Source: Lactobacillus sp. ESL0684
Lineage (GTDB): Bacteria > Bacillota > Bacilli > Lactobacillales > Lactobacillaceae
Assembly (NCBI RefSeq): GCF_029392675.1
Contig: NZ_CP113941.1
Coordinates: 50,001-114,000, forward strand
Reading direction: 5' to 3'
DNA: 64,000 bases
Positions 33,030 through 41,052 of the stretch are shown here, one piece after another. Under the pieces are notes generated by a model. The model had not been told where the DNA came from. It made no database searches and saw only the letters and a list, made by a program, of their open reading frames with translations. The position numbers and the translations under genes are program-made. Position 1 is the first letter of the stretch; every line of letters begins with the position of its first letter.

Positions 33030-33336
33030 GTTTTTCTCCCAAAATTGTGTTAACTTTTTGACTGAATTGCCACCATTCTAATTGGATCGATTGCAGTAAT
33101 GTTAAGCCTAGAGAAGTTAAGCGATAATATCGCCGATTACGTCCTTGAAAGGGTTCATCGTAAGTCTCTAAGTAGCCATTCTTTTTTAACCGCCTTAAAA
33201 CTGGGTAGATAGTTGATTCAGAAATGTCGAAAACCGCTTGAACTTTTTGGGTTAACGCATAGCCATAGAGGTCTTCAGTCTTAAGAAATGCTAATACTGC
33301 ACCATCTAACAGGCGTGTCGGAATTTGAATTGCCAT
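33013..33336 (-). CDS. PadR-family transcriptional regulator
   Basis: A 107-residue PadR repressor with the winged helix (AVLAFLKTEDLYGYALTQKVQAVF … STIYPVLRRLKKNGYLETY, residues ~13-57) and the C-terminal dimer helix (SLGLTLLQSIQLEWWQFSQKV). It begins the padR-DUF1700-DUF4097 operon. AAAGGAG precedes the ATG at 33336. The dyad at 33353-33375 just upstream is its likely operator. Usually such PadR proteins respond to small molecules or antimicrobials acting on the envelope. Confidence 0.95.
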   Translation of the reverse strand: MAIQIPTRLLDGAVLAFLKTEDLYGYALTQKVQAVFDISESTIYPVLRRLKKNGYLETYDEPFQGRNRRYYRLTSLGLTLLQSIQLEWWQFSQKVNTILGEKHGTSN

Positions 33337-33352
33337 TGCTTTGCTCCTTTCT

Positions 33353-33375
33353 AATATTATACAAGATATAATATT
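33353..33375. promoter_or_regulatory. PadR operator candidate
   Basis: A perfect 9-bp inverted repeat AATATTATA-CAAGA-TATAATATT directly upstream of padR. It contains a TATAAT on each strand, so it can overlap the -10 region of a divergent promoter. Autoregulation is likely. Confidence 0.7.
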
Positions 33376-33474
33376 GTCTGAAGCTTATTTTGTCAAGTGG
33401 TTTTTATCAAGAAAAGTAAATTAAATAACTAATAAAAAATTATTTTGTGTTATTTAATGGCTTTTATTAATTTG

Positions 33475-33533
33475 TTGTATACAAATATAAAATAACCACT
33501 TGACAGCGGAAACATTCTACAATATATTTGTAG
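33475..33533 (+). promoter_or_regulatory. Promoter with two dyads before the twin peptides
   Basis: TTGACA (33500-33505) and TATATT (33523-33528) have a perfect 17-bp spacer. The -10 box is enclosed by CTACAA (33517-33522) and TTGTAG (33528-33533). A second palindrome TTGTATACAA lies upstream at 33475-33484. This is a strong, probably tightly regulated promoter for the peptide genes at 33583 and 33706. Confidence 0.75.
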
Positions 33534-33582
33534 ATAACGTATGTAATTTAATTTAAAAGCATCGAAGGGAGGGTATATAAAG

Positions 33583-33660
33583 ATGATTCTTAAAGGATTT
33601 TTTGCTATTGCAGCCTTAGTTCTTGATGGCATTAGTGCATTTTTTGATGTATTTAAATAA
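33583..33660 (+). CDS. 25-residue hydrophobic peptide 1
   Basis: The peptide starts MILKGFFAIAALVLDG and ends with FFDVFK. It has no leader or double-glycine site, a strong AAGGGAGGG ribosome site 9 bases upstream, and a canonical promoter. Nearly all residues are hydrophobic except Lys4, Asp15, Asp22 and Lys25, giving an amphipathic helix. It resembles phenol-soluble modulins or leaderless bacteriocins in size and make-up, or a type I toxin. It forms a two-gene unit with the peptide at 33706 and a shared terminator. No dedicated exporter or immunity gene is recognisable; the DUF4097 genes lie nearby. Confidence 0.6.
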   Translation: MILKGFFAIAALVLDGISAFFDVFK

Positions 33661-33705
33661 TTACCTATATAGGAGTATCATTTTATTTATGAAGGAGATG
33701 ATTTC

Positions 33706-33783
33706 ATGTCTTGGGTTGCTATCGTACAAGCTGCATTGGGTATGGCATCAGGTATTTGCAAGATCTTGAGCCTGTTTCTCTAA
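33706..33783 (+). CDS. 25-residue hydrophobic peptide 2
   Basis: The peptide starts MSWVAIVQAALGMASG and ends ICKILSLFL. It lies 45 bp after peptide 1 with its own strong AAGGAG 8 bases upstream, and the terminator follows. One cysteine (residue 18) and one lysine are the only notable polar residues, so it is a very hydrophobic helix. The equal length of the two peptides (25 each), tandem order and matched ribosome sites suggest a two-peptide system. I know no named family for it. A membrane-active secreted pair or a toxin pair are the options. Confidence 0.6.
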   Translation: MSWVAIVQAALGMASGICKILSLFL

Positions 33784-33807
33784 TTATTAGGCAAAAGAAA
33801 CATAATA

Positions 33808-33846
33808 AAAAAGGAGCGTTAGACTAAAGTTTAACGTTCCTTTTTA
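33808..33846 (+). terminator. Terminator of the twin peptide unit
   Basis: AAAAGGAGCGTTA pairs with TTAACGTTCCTTTT (33831-33844) with one mismatch, ending in T's. Confidence 0.85.
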
Positions 33847-33926
33847 TGTGGGTAAGTTTAAAGACAATATGTATGATGATTAATAAATTTGGCGATTTAT
33901 TAGTACTTATTTCTAAAATTGGGTAT

Positions 33927-33952
33927 AAAAAAAGCACCGACTACTTGCAGTG
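33927..33952 (-). terminator. Terminator of tRNA-Lys copy 1
   Basis: On the minus strand GGCACTG pairs with CGGTGCT (with G-U pairs; plus-strand 33933-33953 region), followed by seven T's from the A-run at 33927-33933. Confidence 0.75.
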
Positions 33953-33964
33953 CCATTTCTATTA

Positions 33965-34040
33965 TGGTGGGTGGCCAGGGGCTCGAACCCTGGACCCACG
34001 GATTAAGAGTCCGTTGCTCTACCAACTGAGCTAGCCACCC
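33965..34040 (-). tRNA. tRNA-Lys (anticodon CTT), CCA encoded
   Basis: Minus-strand cloverleaf: acceptor GGGTGGC with GCCACCC, anticodon arm ACGGA-CTCTTAA-TCCGT with CTT, T-loop GTTCGAG, discriminator A followed by an encoded CCA (plus-strand TGG at 33965-33967). It is identical in its body to the tRNA at 35173-35245. A DUF4097 gene lies between the two. Confidence 0.96.
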
Positions 34041-34306
34041 ATGTCAATATTTCTGTTGACAATTAAATATGTTAACAATTAATTGGCTCTTTGGCAAGTC
34101 ATTTTGCTAAAAAAGTGCAAAATGTCTAGTAAACTACTCAGGATAAAATTTTTAAAGCCCATATAGCAACAGTTAATAATAGCCTTGATAGTTTGAATAG
34201 TGTCATTTTATGATCTAAAAGTATTTCATTTTGCTATTTTATTGTGATAAGATAATAATACAGTGAAGTGAACTCGACTTAACTTTATATAGGAGCTTAA
34301 ACAATC

Positions 34307-35083
34307 ATGAAGAAATTTATAAAAAACAGTGTTATCGTTATCGCTATTGGGTTATGTCTAATTGTAATAGGAGGCGTTATCCATCACCATGATGAACATG
34401 CTATACAGCATTCACCAAGAATTGCAAAGCATTTCAAGAATAGACACATTAGAACAGCTAACATAGAGCAAACAAGTACAAAAAAGCCTAAGTTAGGAGC
34501 CCAACGAAAACGGACTGTTTCAACAGCTAAATTTGATAAAATCAAACTAAATCTAGCAGCAACTGACGTTGATATCCATCGCGGTGATAAATATCAAGTC
34601 AAAGTAACTGACTTTGAAAATGTTACTGTTTCGGCAAAAGTTAAGCAGGGGACCCTAGAAATTAGTGATCACGGTCCTGGAAGACCCTTTGGCAAGCATG
34701 GTTGGGCTAATCAAGGCTTTGACTATGCACTTAAGATTGAAGTTACTGTTCCAACTAACGCAATCTTGTCAACAATTACTGGTAAAGATAATGCGGGAGA
34801 TTTTAGCTTGCAGGGGTTACAACTGCAAAAGTTAAATCTTAAGACGGATGTAGGTGATTGCAAATTATCAGATTCACAGCTGCAAGACCTAAATTTCAAG
34901 ACAGACACAGGTGATTTCACTATGCATCAAGCTTCTAAAAAAGTTAATTACCAATTGGGAGCAGTTGACTGCGACATTAACTTCTTTGGCAAGCAATATG
35001 ATAATAAATTTAATCAGAAGATTGTTGAGAGTAATAGTTTGATCAAGGTTGAATCAGATTGCGGTGATATCCTGATTAATTGA
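34307..35083 (+). CDS. Membrane-anchored DUF4097 protein
   Basis: A 258-residue paralogue of the DUF4097 proteins at 31488 and 30289. It has an N-terminal membrane helix (~residues 8-25, VIVIAIGLCLIVIGGVIH), a basic linker, and then a beta-helix of rungs such as AGDFSLQ, VGDCKLS, TGDFTMH ending in GDILIN. It stands alone between two identical tRNA-Lys genes, outside the padR operon and on the opposite strand, so it was probably translocated or duplicated there. AGGAG lies upstream of the ATG. Function as for the other DUF4097 proteins, an envelope role is inferred. Confidence 0.8.
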   Translation: MKKFIKNSVIVIAIGLCLIVIGGVIHHHDEHAIQHSPRIAKHFKNRHIRTANIEQTSTKKPKLGAQRKRTVSTAKFDKIKLNLAATDVDIHRGDKYQVKVTDFENVTVSAKVKQGTLEISDHGPGRPFGKHGWANQGFDYALKIEVTVPTNAILSTITGKDNAGDFSLQGLQLQKLNLKTDVGDCKLSDSQLQDLNFKTDTGDFTMHQASKKVNYQLGAVDCDINFFGKQYDNKFNQKIVESNSLIKVESDCGDILIN

Positions 35084-35127
35084 TGCTGAATAAGAGTAAA
35101 TAGTTTTAGTTGAAAATCCAAAAAGTG

Positions 35128-35160
35128 CAAAAAAAAGACGATCAACTTAATGATCGTCTT
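35128..35160 (-). terminator. Terminator of tRNA-Lys copy 2
   Basis: AAGACGATCA (35135-35144) and TGATCGTCTT (35151-35160) form a perfect stem. On the minus strand it is followed by eight T's (A-run 35129-35136). No U-run on the plus strand. Confidence 0.88.
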
Positions 35161-35172
35161 CCTTTAGGTTAA

Positions 35173-35245
35173 TGGGTGGCCAGGGGCTCGAACCCTGGAC
35201 CCACGGATTAAGAGTCCGTTGCTCTACCAACTGAGCTAGCCACCC
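35173..35245 (-). tRNA. tRNA-Lys (anticodon CTT), CCA not encoded
   Basis: Same body sequence as the tRNA at 33965-34040 (acceptor GGGTGGC/GCCACCC, anticodon CTT), but the base after the discriminator A is not followed by CCA. The two copies therefore share sequence only over the mature body, typical of duplicated tRNA genes. Confidence 0.96.
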
Positions 35246-35382
35246 AAGTGTTGCAATAAATAATCAACAGAAACTATTATGCTATTATTTACTAAGAAAT
35301 GCAAGTTTTTTTATTAAATTCCGGTGACTTTTTTGCTAATGGCGCAAAAACCAGTATAATAAGTAGCAAAGGAGGATTTCCG

Positions 35383-36099
35383 ATGCCAAAAAAGATTTTT
35401 GTGGTCGATGACGAGAAGCCAATCTCTGATATTATCAAGTTTAACTTGACTAAAGAGGGTTTTGAAGTTGAGACTGCTTACGATGGCGAGGAAGCCGTCA
35501 AAAAAGTTGATGAGTACAATCCTGATTTAATGATTTTGGACTTGATGTTGCCCAAAAAAGATGGATTGGAAGTTGCACGTGAAGTACGTCAGAAGCATGA
35601 TATGCCAATTATCATGGTCACTGCCAAGGATACCGAAATAGATAAGGTTCTGGGGCTAGAAATGGGAGCTGATGATTATGTCACCAAGCCATTTTCTAAT
35701 CGTGAATTAGTTGCCCGAGTTAAGGCTAATTTACGTCGCCGGGCAATTGTCAAACAAGTTGAAACCACTAACCAAGATAATTCTACTAAGAATATTACTA
35801 TCGGTAATCTGGTAATTATGCCAGATGCCTATATCGTTGAAAAAGATGGCAAAAAAATTGAGCTTACTCACCGTGAGTTTGAACTGCTGTATTATTTAGC
35901 TCAACATATGGGACAAGTGATGACCCGAGAGCATTTATTGCAAACTGTTTGGGGATACGACTACTTTGGTGATGTGCGCACCGTTGATGTGACAGTTCAC
36001 CGATTACGAGAAAAGATTGAAGATAATCCGATTCAACCGCAAGTTCTGGTGACACGTCGCGGTGTCGGCTATTATGTTAAACATCCAAATGAAGAATAA
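35383..36099 (+). CDS. walR: Essential response regulator WalR (YycF)
   Basis: A 238-residue OmpR-family response regulator. The receiver domain has the acidic pocket DDE (D9, D10), phospho-acceptor D53 in [16 protein letters not shown] and K at the usual place. The C-terminal winged helix ([32 protein letters not shown] pattern) is typical of WalR. The ATG at 35383 has AAAGGAGG and starts [10 protein letters not shown] as in the family; an upstream in-frame start would add 28 unrelated residues. It controls cell-wall hydrolases and starts the conserved wal operon. A terminator hairpin separates it from walK. Confidence 0.97.
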   Translation: MPKKIFVVDDEKPISDIIKFNLTKEGFEVETAYDGEEAVKKVDEYNPDLMILDLMLPKKDGLEVAREVRQKHDMPIIMVTAKDTEIDKVLGLEMGADDYVTKPFSNRELVARVKANLRRRAIVKQVETTNQDNSTKNITIGNLVIMPDAYIVEKDGKKIELTHREFELLYYLAQHMGQVMTREHLLQTVWGYDYFGDVRTVDVTVHRLREKIEDNPIQPQVLVTRRGVGYYVKHPNEE

Positions 36100-36101
36100 C
36101 C

Positions 36102-36147
36102 AAAGAAAGCCCGCAGATATTATTTTTGATGCGTGGCTTTCTTTTTA
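36102..36147 (+). terminator. Hairpin terminator between walR and walK
   Basis: AAAGAAAGCC (36102-36111) pairs with GGCTTTCTTT (36135-36144), then T's. It must be partly read through, or walK has its own promoter (TATAAT at 36152-36157). Confidence 0.8.
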
Positions 36148-36159
36148 TCTCTATAATAT

Positions 36160-38025
36160 ATGATTATGATTAAAAAGATTAAGAGCAAGTTCAAACATTT
36201 ATTTATTTCCATTAATACCACGTTAGCAATTGTCTTTATGGCGATGATTATTGCCACGATTGAAGTTATCGGGGCTTATTTCACTAGGCAGCTAGAACAA
36301 AGTAGCATTGAAAACTTTCAGTCAACCATTCAAGTGCCACCAATTGTTACTAATCAAGTGGCGATGCAGTTGTTGCGTGACAACAAGCATACGGATAGTA
36401 GCATTAATCGGATTGTCAATGATTATGGCAACGGCACTAGTGCAATTAGTCAAATTATCATTGTTGACAATAAGGATATTATTCGCGCAGTATCTAACTT
36501 TAATGACAAAAGCCGAGTTGGTCAGCGAGTCAATAATGCTTTGGTTAAGCAGGTGACTTCGACTGGCAAGCAAGCGACCAAGGTGGTTGAGGATCATGGC
36601 GATTACATGGTGCAAGTTACACCGCTCAATGCGGGCAATGGGTCCGCTAATACTGTTGGTGCAATCTATGTTCGTGCGTCAATGCAGGGTGTCTTTGATA
36701 ATCTGCGTAATGTTTCGTTAATGTTCTTAGTGACCTCGCTAATTGCAGCTGTTTTAGGAGCAATTTTGTCACTAGTAGTTTCACGTGCAATTACGCGACC
36801 GATTGAAGAAATGCAATCACAGGCGTTAAATATTGCCGAAGGGGATTATTCTAGCCAAGTAAAGATTTACTCAAATGACGAATTGGGGCAATTGGGCCAG
36901 GCTTTTAATACCTTATCAGTTAGAATTGAACGTTCCCAAGAAGAGTCAGAAAGTGAACAGCGTAGACTTGATAGTGTCTTGTCACATATGAGTGATGGCG
37001 TGTTGGCTACAGATCGTCATGGCAATATTAGTGTTGTTAATCAAATGGTGCTTAGTTTTTTTAATACTACTGAAGAGCAGATTATTAACAAGCCAATTGC
37101 GGTGGTTTTGGGAATTGATGAAACTTCACAAGACTTAATTGCCGAGCAAAAAGGCATTGTCCTAACTGTTAACAAAGGAACACGTGATGAAGTAATTTTG
37201 CATGCAAGCTTCTCACTAATTAAGCGGGTAACTGGCTTTGTTTCAGGTAGTGTTTGTGTCTTGCATGATATTACGGAACAGCAGAAAAATGAAGATTCGC
37301 AAAAACAATTTGTGTCTAATGTGTCTCATGAACTGCGAACGCCGCTAACAAGTTTACATGCCTATATTGAGACCTTGAATGCTGGCGCTTGGAAAGATCC
37401 CGAGGTTGCTCCACAGTTTTTGCAGGTTACTCAAGAAGAAACCGAACGTATGATTCGAATGATTAATGACTTGCTTAGTTTGTCACGGATGGATCGAGGC
37501 GTTTCTAAAGTTGACTTTGAGTGGGTTAATTTTAATGATTTTGTTGCGCATATTTTGGATCGCTTCGATATGATTGTGAAAAGCGATCAAAAAGCGGGTA
37601 AGAAGAAATACACGATTAAACGACATCTAGCCCCGCAAGCACTATGGGTTGAGATTGATACTGATAAAATGGCGCAAGTAATTGATAATGTTGTAAATAA
37701 TGCGATTAAATATTCACCTGATGGCGGTGTGATTACTGTTAAGTTGCAACAAGATCAACAGCAGATTATTTTGAATATTGCTGATCAGGGATTAGGTATT
37801 CCGCGTGAAGATTTACACAAAATCTTTGACCGTTTTTATCGGGTTGATAAGGCACGTTCACGAGCTCAAGGTGGTACGGGTCTTGGTTTAGCAATTGCTA
37901 AAGAAATTGTTGAAGATCATCATGGCCAGATTTGGGCCACCAGTAGTGAGGGAAAAGGATCAGTCTTTCATATTGCACTACCGTATGAGCCAATGAGTGA
38001 AGGGGATGATTGGGATGAAGTTTAA
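36160..38025 (+). CDS. walK: Sensor histidine kinase WalK (YycG)
   Basis: A 621-residue membrane kinase. Two membrane helices (~residues 18-40 and 183-205) enclose an extracellular domain; then HAMP (~207-260), PAS (~270-370, DSVLSHMSDGVLATD), HisKA with phospho-His390 in VSHELRTPLTSL, and HATPase_c (N-box NNAIKYSP, G-boxes IADQGLGIP and GTGLGLAI). It pairs with WalR to monitor peptidoglycan. No ribosome site stands before either ATG (36160 or 36166), and a TATAAT lies directly upstream, so the mRNA may be leaderless. The overlap with yycH shows the rest of the operon is coupled. Confidence 0.96.
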   Translation: MIMIKKIKSKFKHLFISINTTLAIVFMAMIIATIEVIGAYFTRQLEQSSIENFQSTIQVPPIVTNQVAMQLLRDNKHTDSSINRIVNDYGNGTSAISQIIIVDNKDIIRAVSNFNDKSRVGQRVNNALVKQVTSTGKQATKVVEDHGDYMVQVTPLNAGNGSANTVGAIYVRASMQGVFDNLRNVSLMFLVTSLIAAVLGAILSLVVSRAITRPIEEMQSQALNIAEGDYSSQVKIYSNDELGQLGQAFNTLSVRIERSQEESESEQRRLDSVLSHMSDGVLATDRHGNISVVNQMVLSFFNTTEEQIINKPIAVVLGIDETSQDLIAEQKGIVLTVNKGTRDEVILHASFSLIKRVTGFVSGSVCVLHDITEQQKNEDSQKQFVSNVSHELRTPLTSLHAYIETLNAGAWKDPEVAPQFLQVTQEETERMIRMINDLLSLSRMDRGVSKVDFEWVNFNDFVAHILDRFDMIVKSDQKAGKKKYTIKRHLAPQALWVEIDTDKMAQVIDNVVNNAIKYSPDGGVITVKLQQDQQQIILNIADQGLGIPREDLHKIFDRFYRVDKARSRAQGGTGLGLAIAKEIVEDHHGQIWATSSEGKGSVFHIALPYEPMSEGDDWDEV

Positions 38026-39346
38026 GCATAAAATTGGTGATACACTGCTCTTTTTGGGTACAGGTGCAGCTTTTATATTATCAATCGTGCTGTGGATTTT
38101 TATTATGACTAATGATCAATATTTTAGCCATATTAAACAAGACAATAATGTTACTCAGCAGTCACGAATGCATAAGACTCAATCAGTTAATGACTTATAT
38201 ATCCCAACTAGTTCTTATGGTTATCAAGATGGTCAACTGTGCAGATTATATGATGCTAAGAACAACTTGCCTTTAGAATTTACCAAAGAATTAAAAGGTG
38301 CTAAATATCAGCAGGTAAAAAAAGTTAGCAGTAGTCAGCTAAAGTATGAGCAGTTACTGAAAGATCCAGATTACTTGCAGTTAACATTTCCAGATGAAGT
38401 TAATTTAAATTTACTGACTAAGCGAAATTTACAAAAAACTGGTCAGCAGTTTCGCCGTGTCTTTGTTTCCAGCAGTAACAAATATCTGTATTTAGGTAAT
38501 GATGAAACTTATACTGTATTAAAACTTGAGCTAGCTAATGTTAATTTTAAGCGGCTGCGCGGGTACGCCAAGCAAGCACGCAGCAAGATTCCGGTTAAGT
38601 TTGAGCACCTAAAGGGATGCTACGAAGTTTTTTATCTTAATAATGAAGACTGGCGCGTTTACAGCTACCTTACTAATAGCCAAACGGATTCCTATTTTGT
38701 TTCACGTTTATTAGGCACAACCAATGTTACTACTCATACTGGCAAAGGCCCCTGGACGATCTATTCGCTAAATTATTATACTAAGCTGCGGGTACCTAAG
38801 ACTAAGTCTAACCGTCATGACTTCTTATATACTAATTATGAAAAAAGAAAGAATATGACTGTTAATGAGCAGCTGCTTGATAGTGTTGATTACGTGCATA
38901 AGACTGGCTTAAATGAACAAGATTTACGCTTTTTTGATACTAACGGTGCCATCACCAACTATACTAATTATGTTGAAGGTATACCAGTCTTTTTAAATAA
39001 GCATGATTTACAAATTAATACTAATTACAGCCAAGATGCTGTTGAAGTGACTTTTAATAATTTGGAATTACAGATTCCGATTCCCTTTGATGGACAAACT
39101 CGTAATTTGCAGTCAACAGATTCAGTGGTGCAAAACTTAGTTAATAGTGGACTTAAGAGAACAGAGATTCAACGTGTAGTGGTTGCTTTTCAAGTAGAAA
39201 AAGATAACAGTCATGATAACTTGGTTAACTTGATTCCAACATATTATGTTAAAGCGTATGATCAATGGAAAAGCTTGTCTGAATGGAAAAAGCAAGACTT
39301 TAGTGTATTAGATAGAGTAGGTAAAAAGCAAGGAGGAACGCAATAA
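38015..39346 (+). CDS. yycH: WalK-associated membrane regulator YycH
   Basis: A 443-residue protein with one N-terminal membrane helix (~10-32) and a large extracellular domain, the YycH fold that interacts with WalK and tunes its activity together with YycI. It overlaps the end of walK by 11 bp; ATG 38015 has GAAGGGG 9 bases upstream and gives MKFKHKIGD as in relatives. A GTG 18 bases upstream is a less likely start. YycI follows after 1 bp. Confidence 0.92.
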   Translation: MKFKHKIGDTLLFLGTGAAFILSIVLWIFIMTNDQYFSHIKQDNNVTQQSRMHKTQSVNDLYIPTSSYGYQDGQLCRLYDAKNNLPLEFTKELKGAKYQQVKKVSSSQLKYEQLLKDPDYLQLTFPDEVNLNLLTKRNLQKTGQQFRRVFVSSSNKYLYLGNDETYTVLKLELANVNFKRLRGYAKQARSKIPVKFEHLKGCYEVFYLNNEDWRVYSYLTNSQTDSYFVSRLLGTTNVTTHTGKGPWTIYSLNYYTKLRVPKTKSNRHDFLYTNYEKRKNMTVNEQLLDSVDYVHKTGLNEQDLRFFDTNGAITNYTNYVEGIPVFLNKHDLQINTNYSQDAVEVTFNNLELQIPIPFDGQTRNLQSTDSVVQNLVNSGLKRTEIQRVVVAFQVEKDNSHDNLVNLIPTYYVKAYDQWKSLSEWKKQDFSVLDRVGKKQGGTQ

Positions 39347-39347
39347 A

Positions 39348-40157
39348 ATGGACCATAAACGAATAGAATGGCTATTTTTTATTATTTTCTTGTTAATTGA
39401 CTTATACCTAGGAATAGAAATTTGGCGTTCTCCAATCAGTTTGAGCAGTAGTTCAGGGACGACAACTACTAGTATTCGTAATGAGATGAGGGCAGACGGG
39501 ATTGATATTCCTCGCCACATATCGCATAAACAGCGTTCGGGTTATTATTTGGCGGCTAAGAACAAAGATTATTTAGGTAATAAAACAAACGATTTAACTC
39601 AGATGACTACTCATTTTTCCAAAAATGACAATACTCTAACTGTGACACCTAAGAATCCAATTATGTTAAGTGGCAATCAAAAACAAATATTGCAGCAGCT
39701 AAATAATTTTAAAAATGACTCACAGAATGTTCCGTTTGGCGCTAAATTTAATTATGATGCCGGCATGTCCAATAAAAGTACTTATTGTTATGTTCAAAGT
39801 TCACCTTATGGGCAAATCTATGATAGTAGTGCGCAACTAACGATTAATGTTCATAAAAATCAGATCACTAATTATATGATTACGTATCTCGGGCCAATTC
39901 ACGCGGTACGTGAACCACAATTAATTATCAGTGCGTGGCATGCGGTTAAAGCAATGTATACTGATCGTGAAATTGCCAATAATTCACGAGTAATGCAAGT
40001 TAAACTAGGATATTCTAAGTTAACGGAAGTGCGTGGCAGTACAATTTTATTGCCGACATGGATTATTTGGATTGAAAGTAAGGCCACTAAGAATGTTACG
40101 ATAAAGCGAGTGAATGCTTTTACTGCTCAGTTATTGCAAGTTGGTAGCTCATATTAA
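39348..40157 (+). CDS. yycI: WalK-associated membrane regulator YycI
   Basis: A 269-residue protein with a single N-terminal membrane helix (RIEWLFFIIFLLIDLYLG, residues ~4-21) and an extracellular YycI domain. It partners with YycH to regulate WalK. AAGGAGG precedes the ATG, which follows the yycH stop by 1 bp. Confidence 0.92.
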   Translation: MDHKRIEWLFFIIFLLIDLYLGIEIWRSPISLSSSSGTTTTSIRNEMRADGIDIPRHISHKQRSGYYLAAKNKDYLGNKTNDLTQMTTHFSKNDNTLTVTPKNPIMLSGNQKQILQQLNNFKNDSQNVPFGAKFNYDAGMSNKSTYCYVQSSPYGQIYDSSAQLTINVHKNQITNYMITYLGPIHAVREPQLIISAWHAVKAMYTDREIANNSRVMQVKLGYSKLTEVRGSTILLPTWIIWIESKATKNVTIKRVNAFTAQLLQVGSSY

Positions 40158-40184
40158 TAATGAATATTTTAGAAGGGGAAAAAT

Positions 40185-40982
40185 TTGCAAGTTTCTATTT
40201 TAGCTAGTGGTTCAACTGGAAATACCAGTTTAATCGAAACGAGGCAGCACAAGATTTTGATGGATGCTGGACTGTCTGGTAAAAAGACGCAGCAGTTATT
40301 GGCGCAAGTTGGAGTTGATATTGCGGATATTGACCTAGTTTTTTTAAGCCATGATCATTCTGATCACAGTAAAGGATTAGGGGTATTAATGCGGCGGTAT
40401 CCGCAAATTGCGGCATATACTAATGAAGCGACTTGGAACTATCTATCGCAAACCAATAAGATTGGTAAGTTGCCAATGCCACAAATTAATGTCATTGAAC
40501 CTGGACAGACATTAACTTTAGGTGATCTTGACGTTACAGCGTTTGCTACTAGTCATGATGCGGCTGCGCCGCAATATTATGTGTTTGCTAGTCAGGGCAA
40601 GCGAATGGCTTTTTTGACAGATACCGGTTATGTTTCGCAAAAAGTTGAAGAGGTAATCACAGATGCTGATGCCTACTTAATGGAATTTAACTATGATGAC
40701 ATGATGCTGCGTAATGGGCCATATTCGTGGGAATTGAAGCAGCGGATTCTTTCAGATGTTGGTCATTTGTCCAATGAAGAAGCTGGAGAGGCTTTACGAG
40801 ATGTTGTAAGCAATAAAACTAAGCAAATTTTTTTGGCTCATTTAAGTCAACATAATAATACTGCGCAGTTAGCTAAAGACAGTGCTGAAAAAATCTTGCT
40901 GTCCGGGGATACGAATTTACCCAGTGATGTTAAAATTAACTTGACTGATCCACAACAACCTACTAATTTAGTTGAAATTTAG
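40185..40982 (+). CDS. walJ: WalJ (YycJ) metallo-beta-lactamase fold hydrolase
   Basis: A 265-residue single-domain metallo-beta-lactamase-fold protein. The metal-binding motif HDHSDHSKG (~residues 52-60) and ASGSTGNTSLIE near the start are characteristic of WalJ. WalJ proteins have been linked to DNA-end processing/cell division coordination. It starts at a TTG (40185) with GAAGGGG at good distance. It lies in the conserved place after yycI. Confidence 0.93.
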   Translation: MQVSILASGSTGNTSLIETRQHKILMDAGLSGKKTQQLLAQVGVDIADIDLVFLSHDHSDHSKGLGVLMRRYPQIAAYTNEATWNYLSQTNKIGKLPMPQINVIEPGQTLTLGDLDVTAFATSHDAAAPQYYVFASQGKRMAFLTDTGYVSQKVEEVITDADAYLMEFNYDDMMLRNGPYSWELKQRILSDVGHLSNEEAGEALRDVVSNKTKQIFLAHLSQHNNTAQLAKDSAEKILLSGDTNLPSDVKINLTDPQQPTNLVEI

Positions 40983-41052
40983 CAGCATTGTTCATAATTT
41001 GTTCAAAATTTATTAGTATATTAGAAAGTATAGACAAAGGAGATAATTAATC

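Noticed and set aside
33846-34034. A plus-strand frame of 62 codons
   Set aside because: It runs through the tRNA-Lys gene and its terminator, so it is chance.
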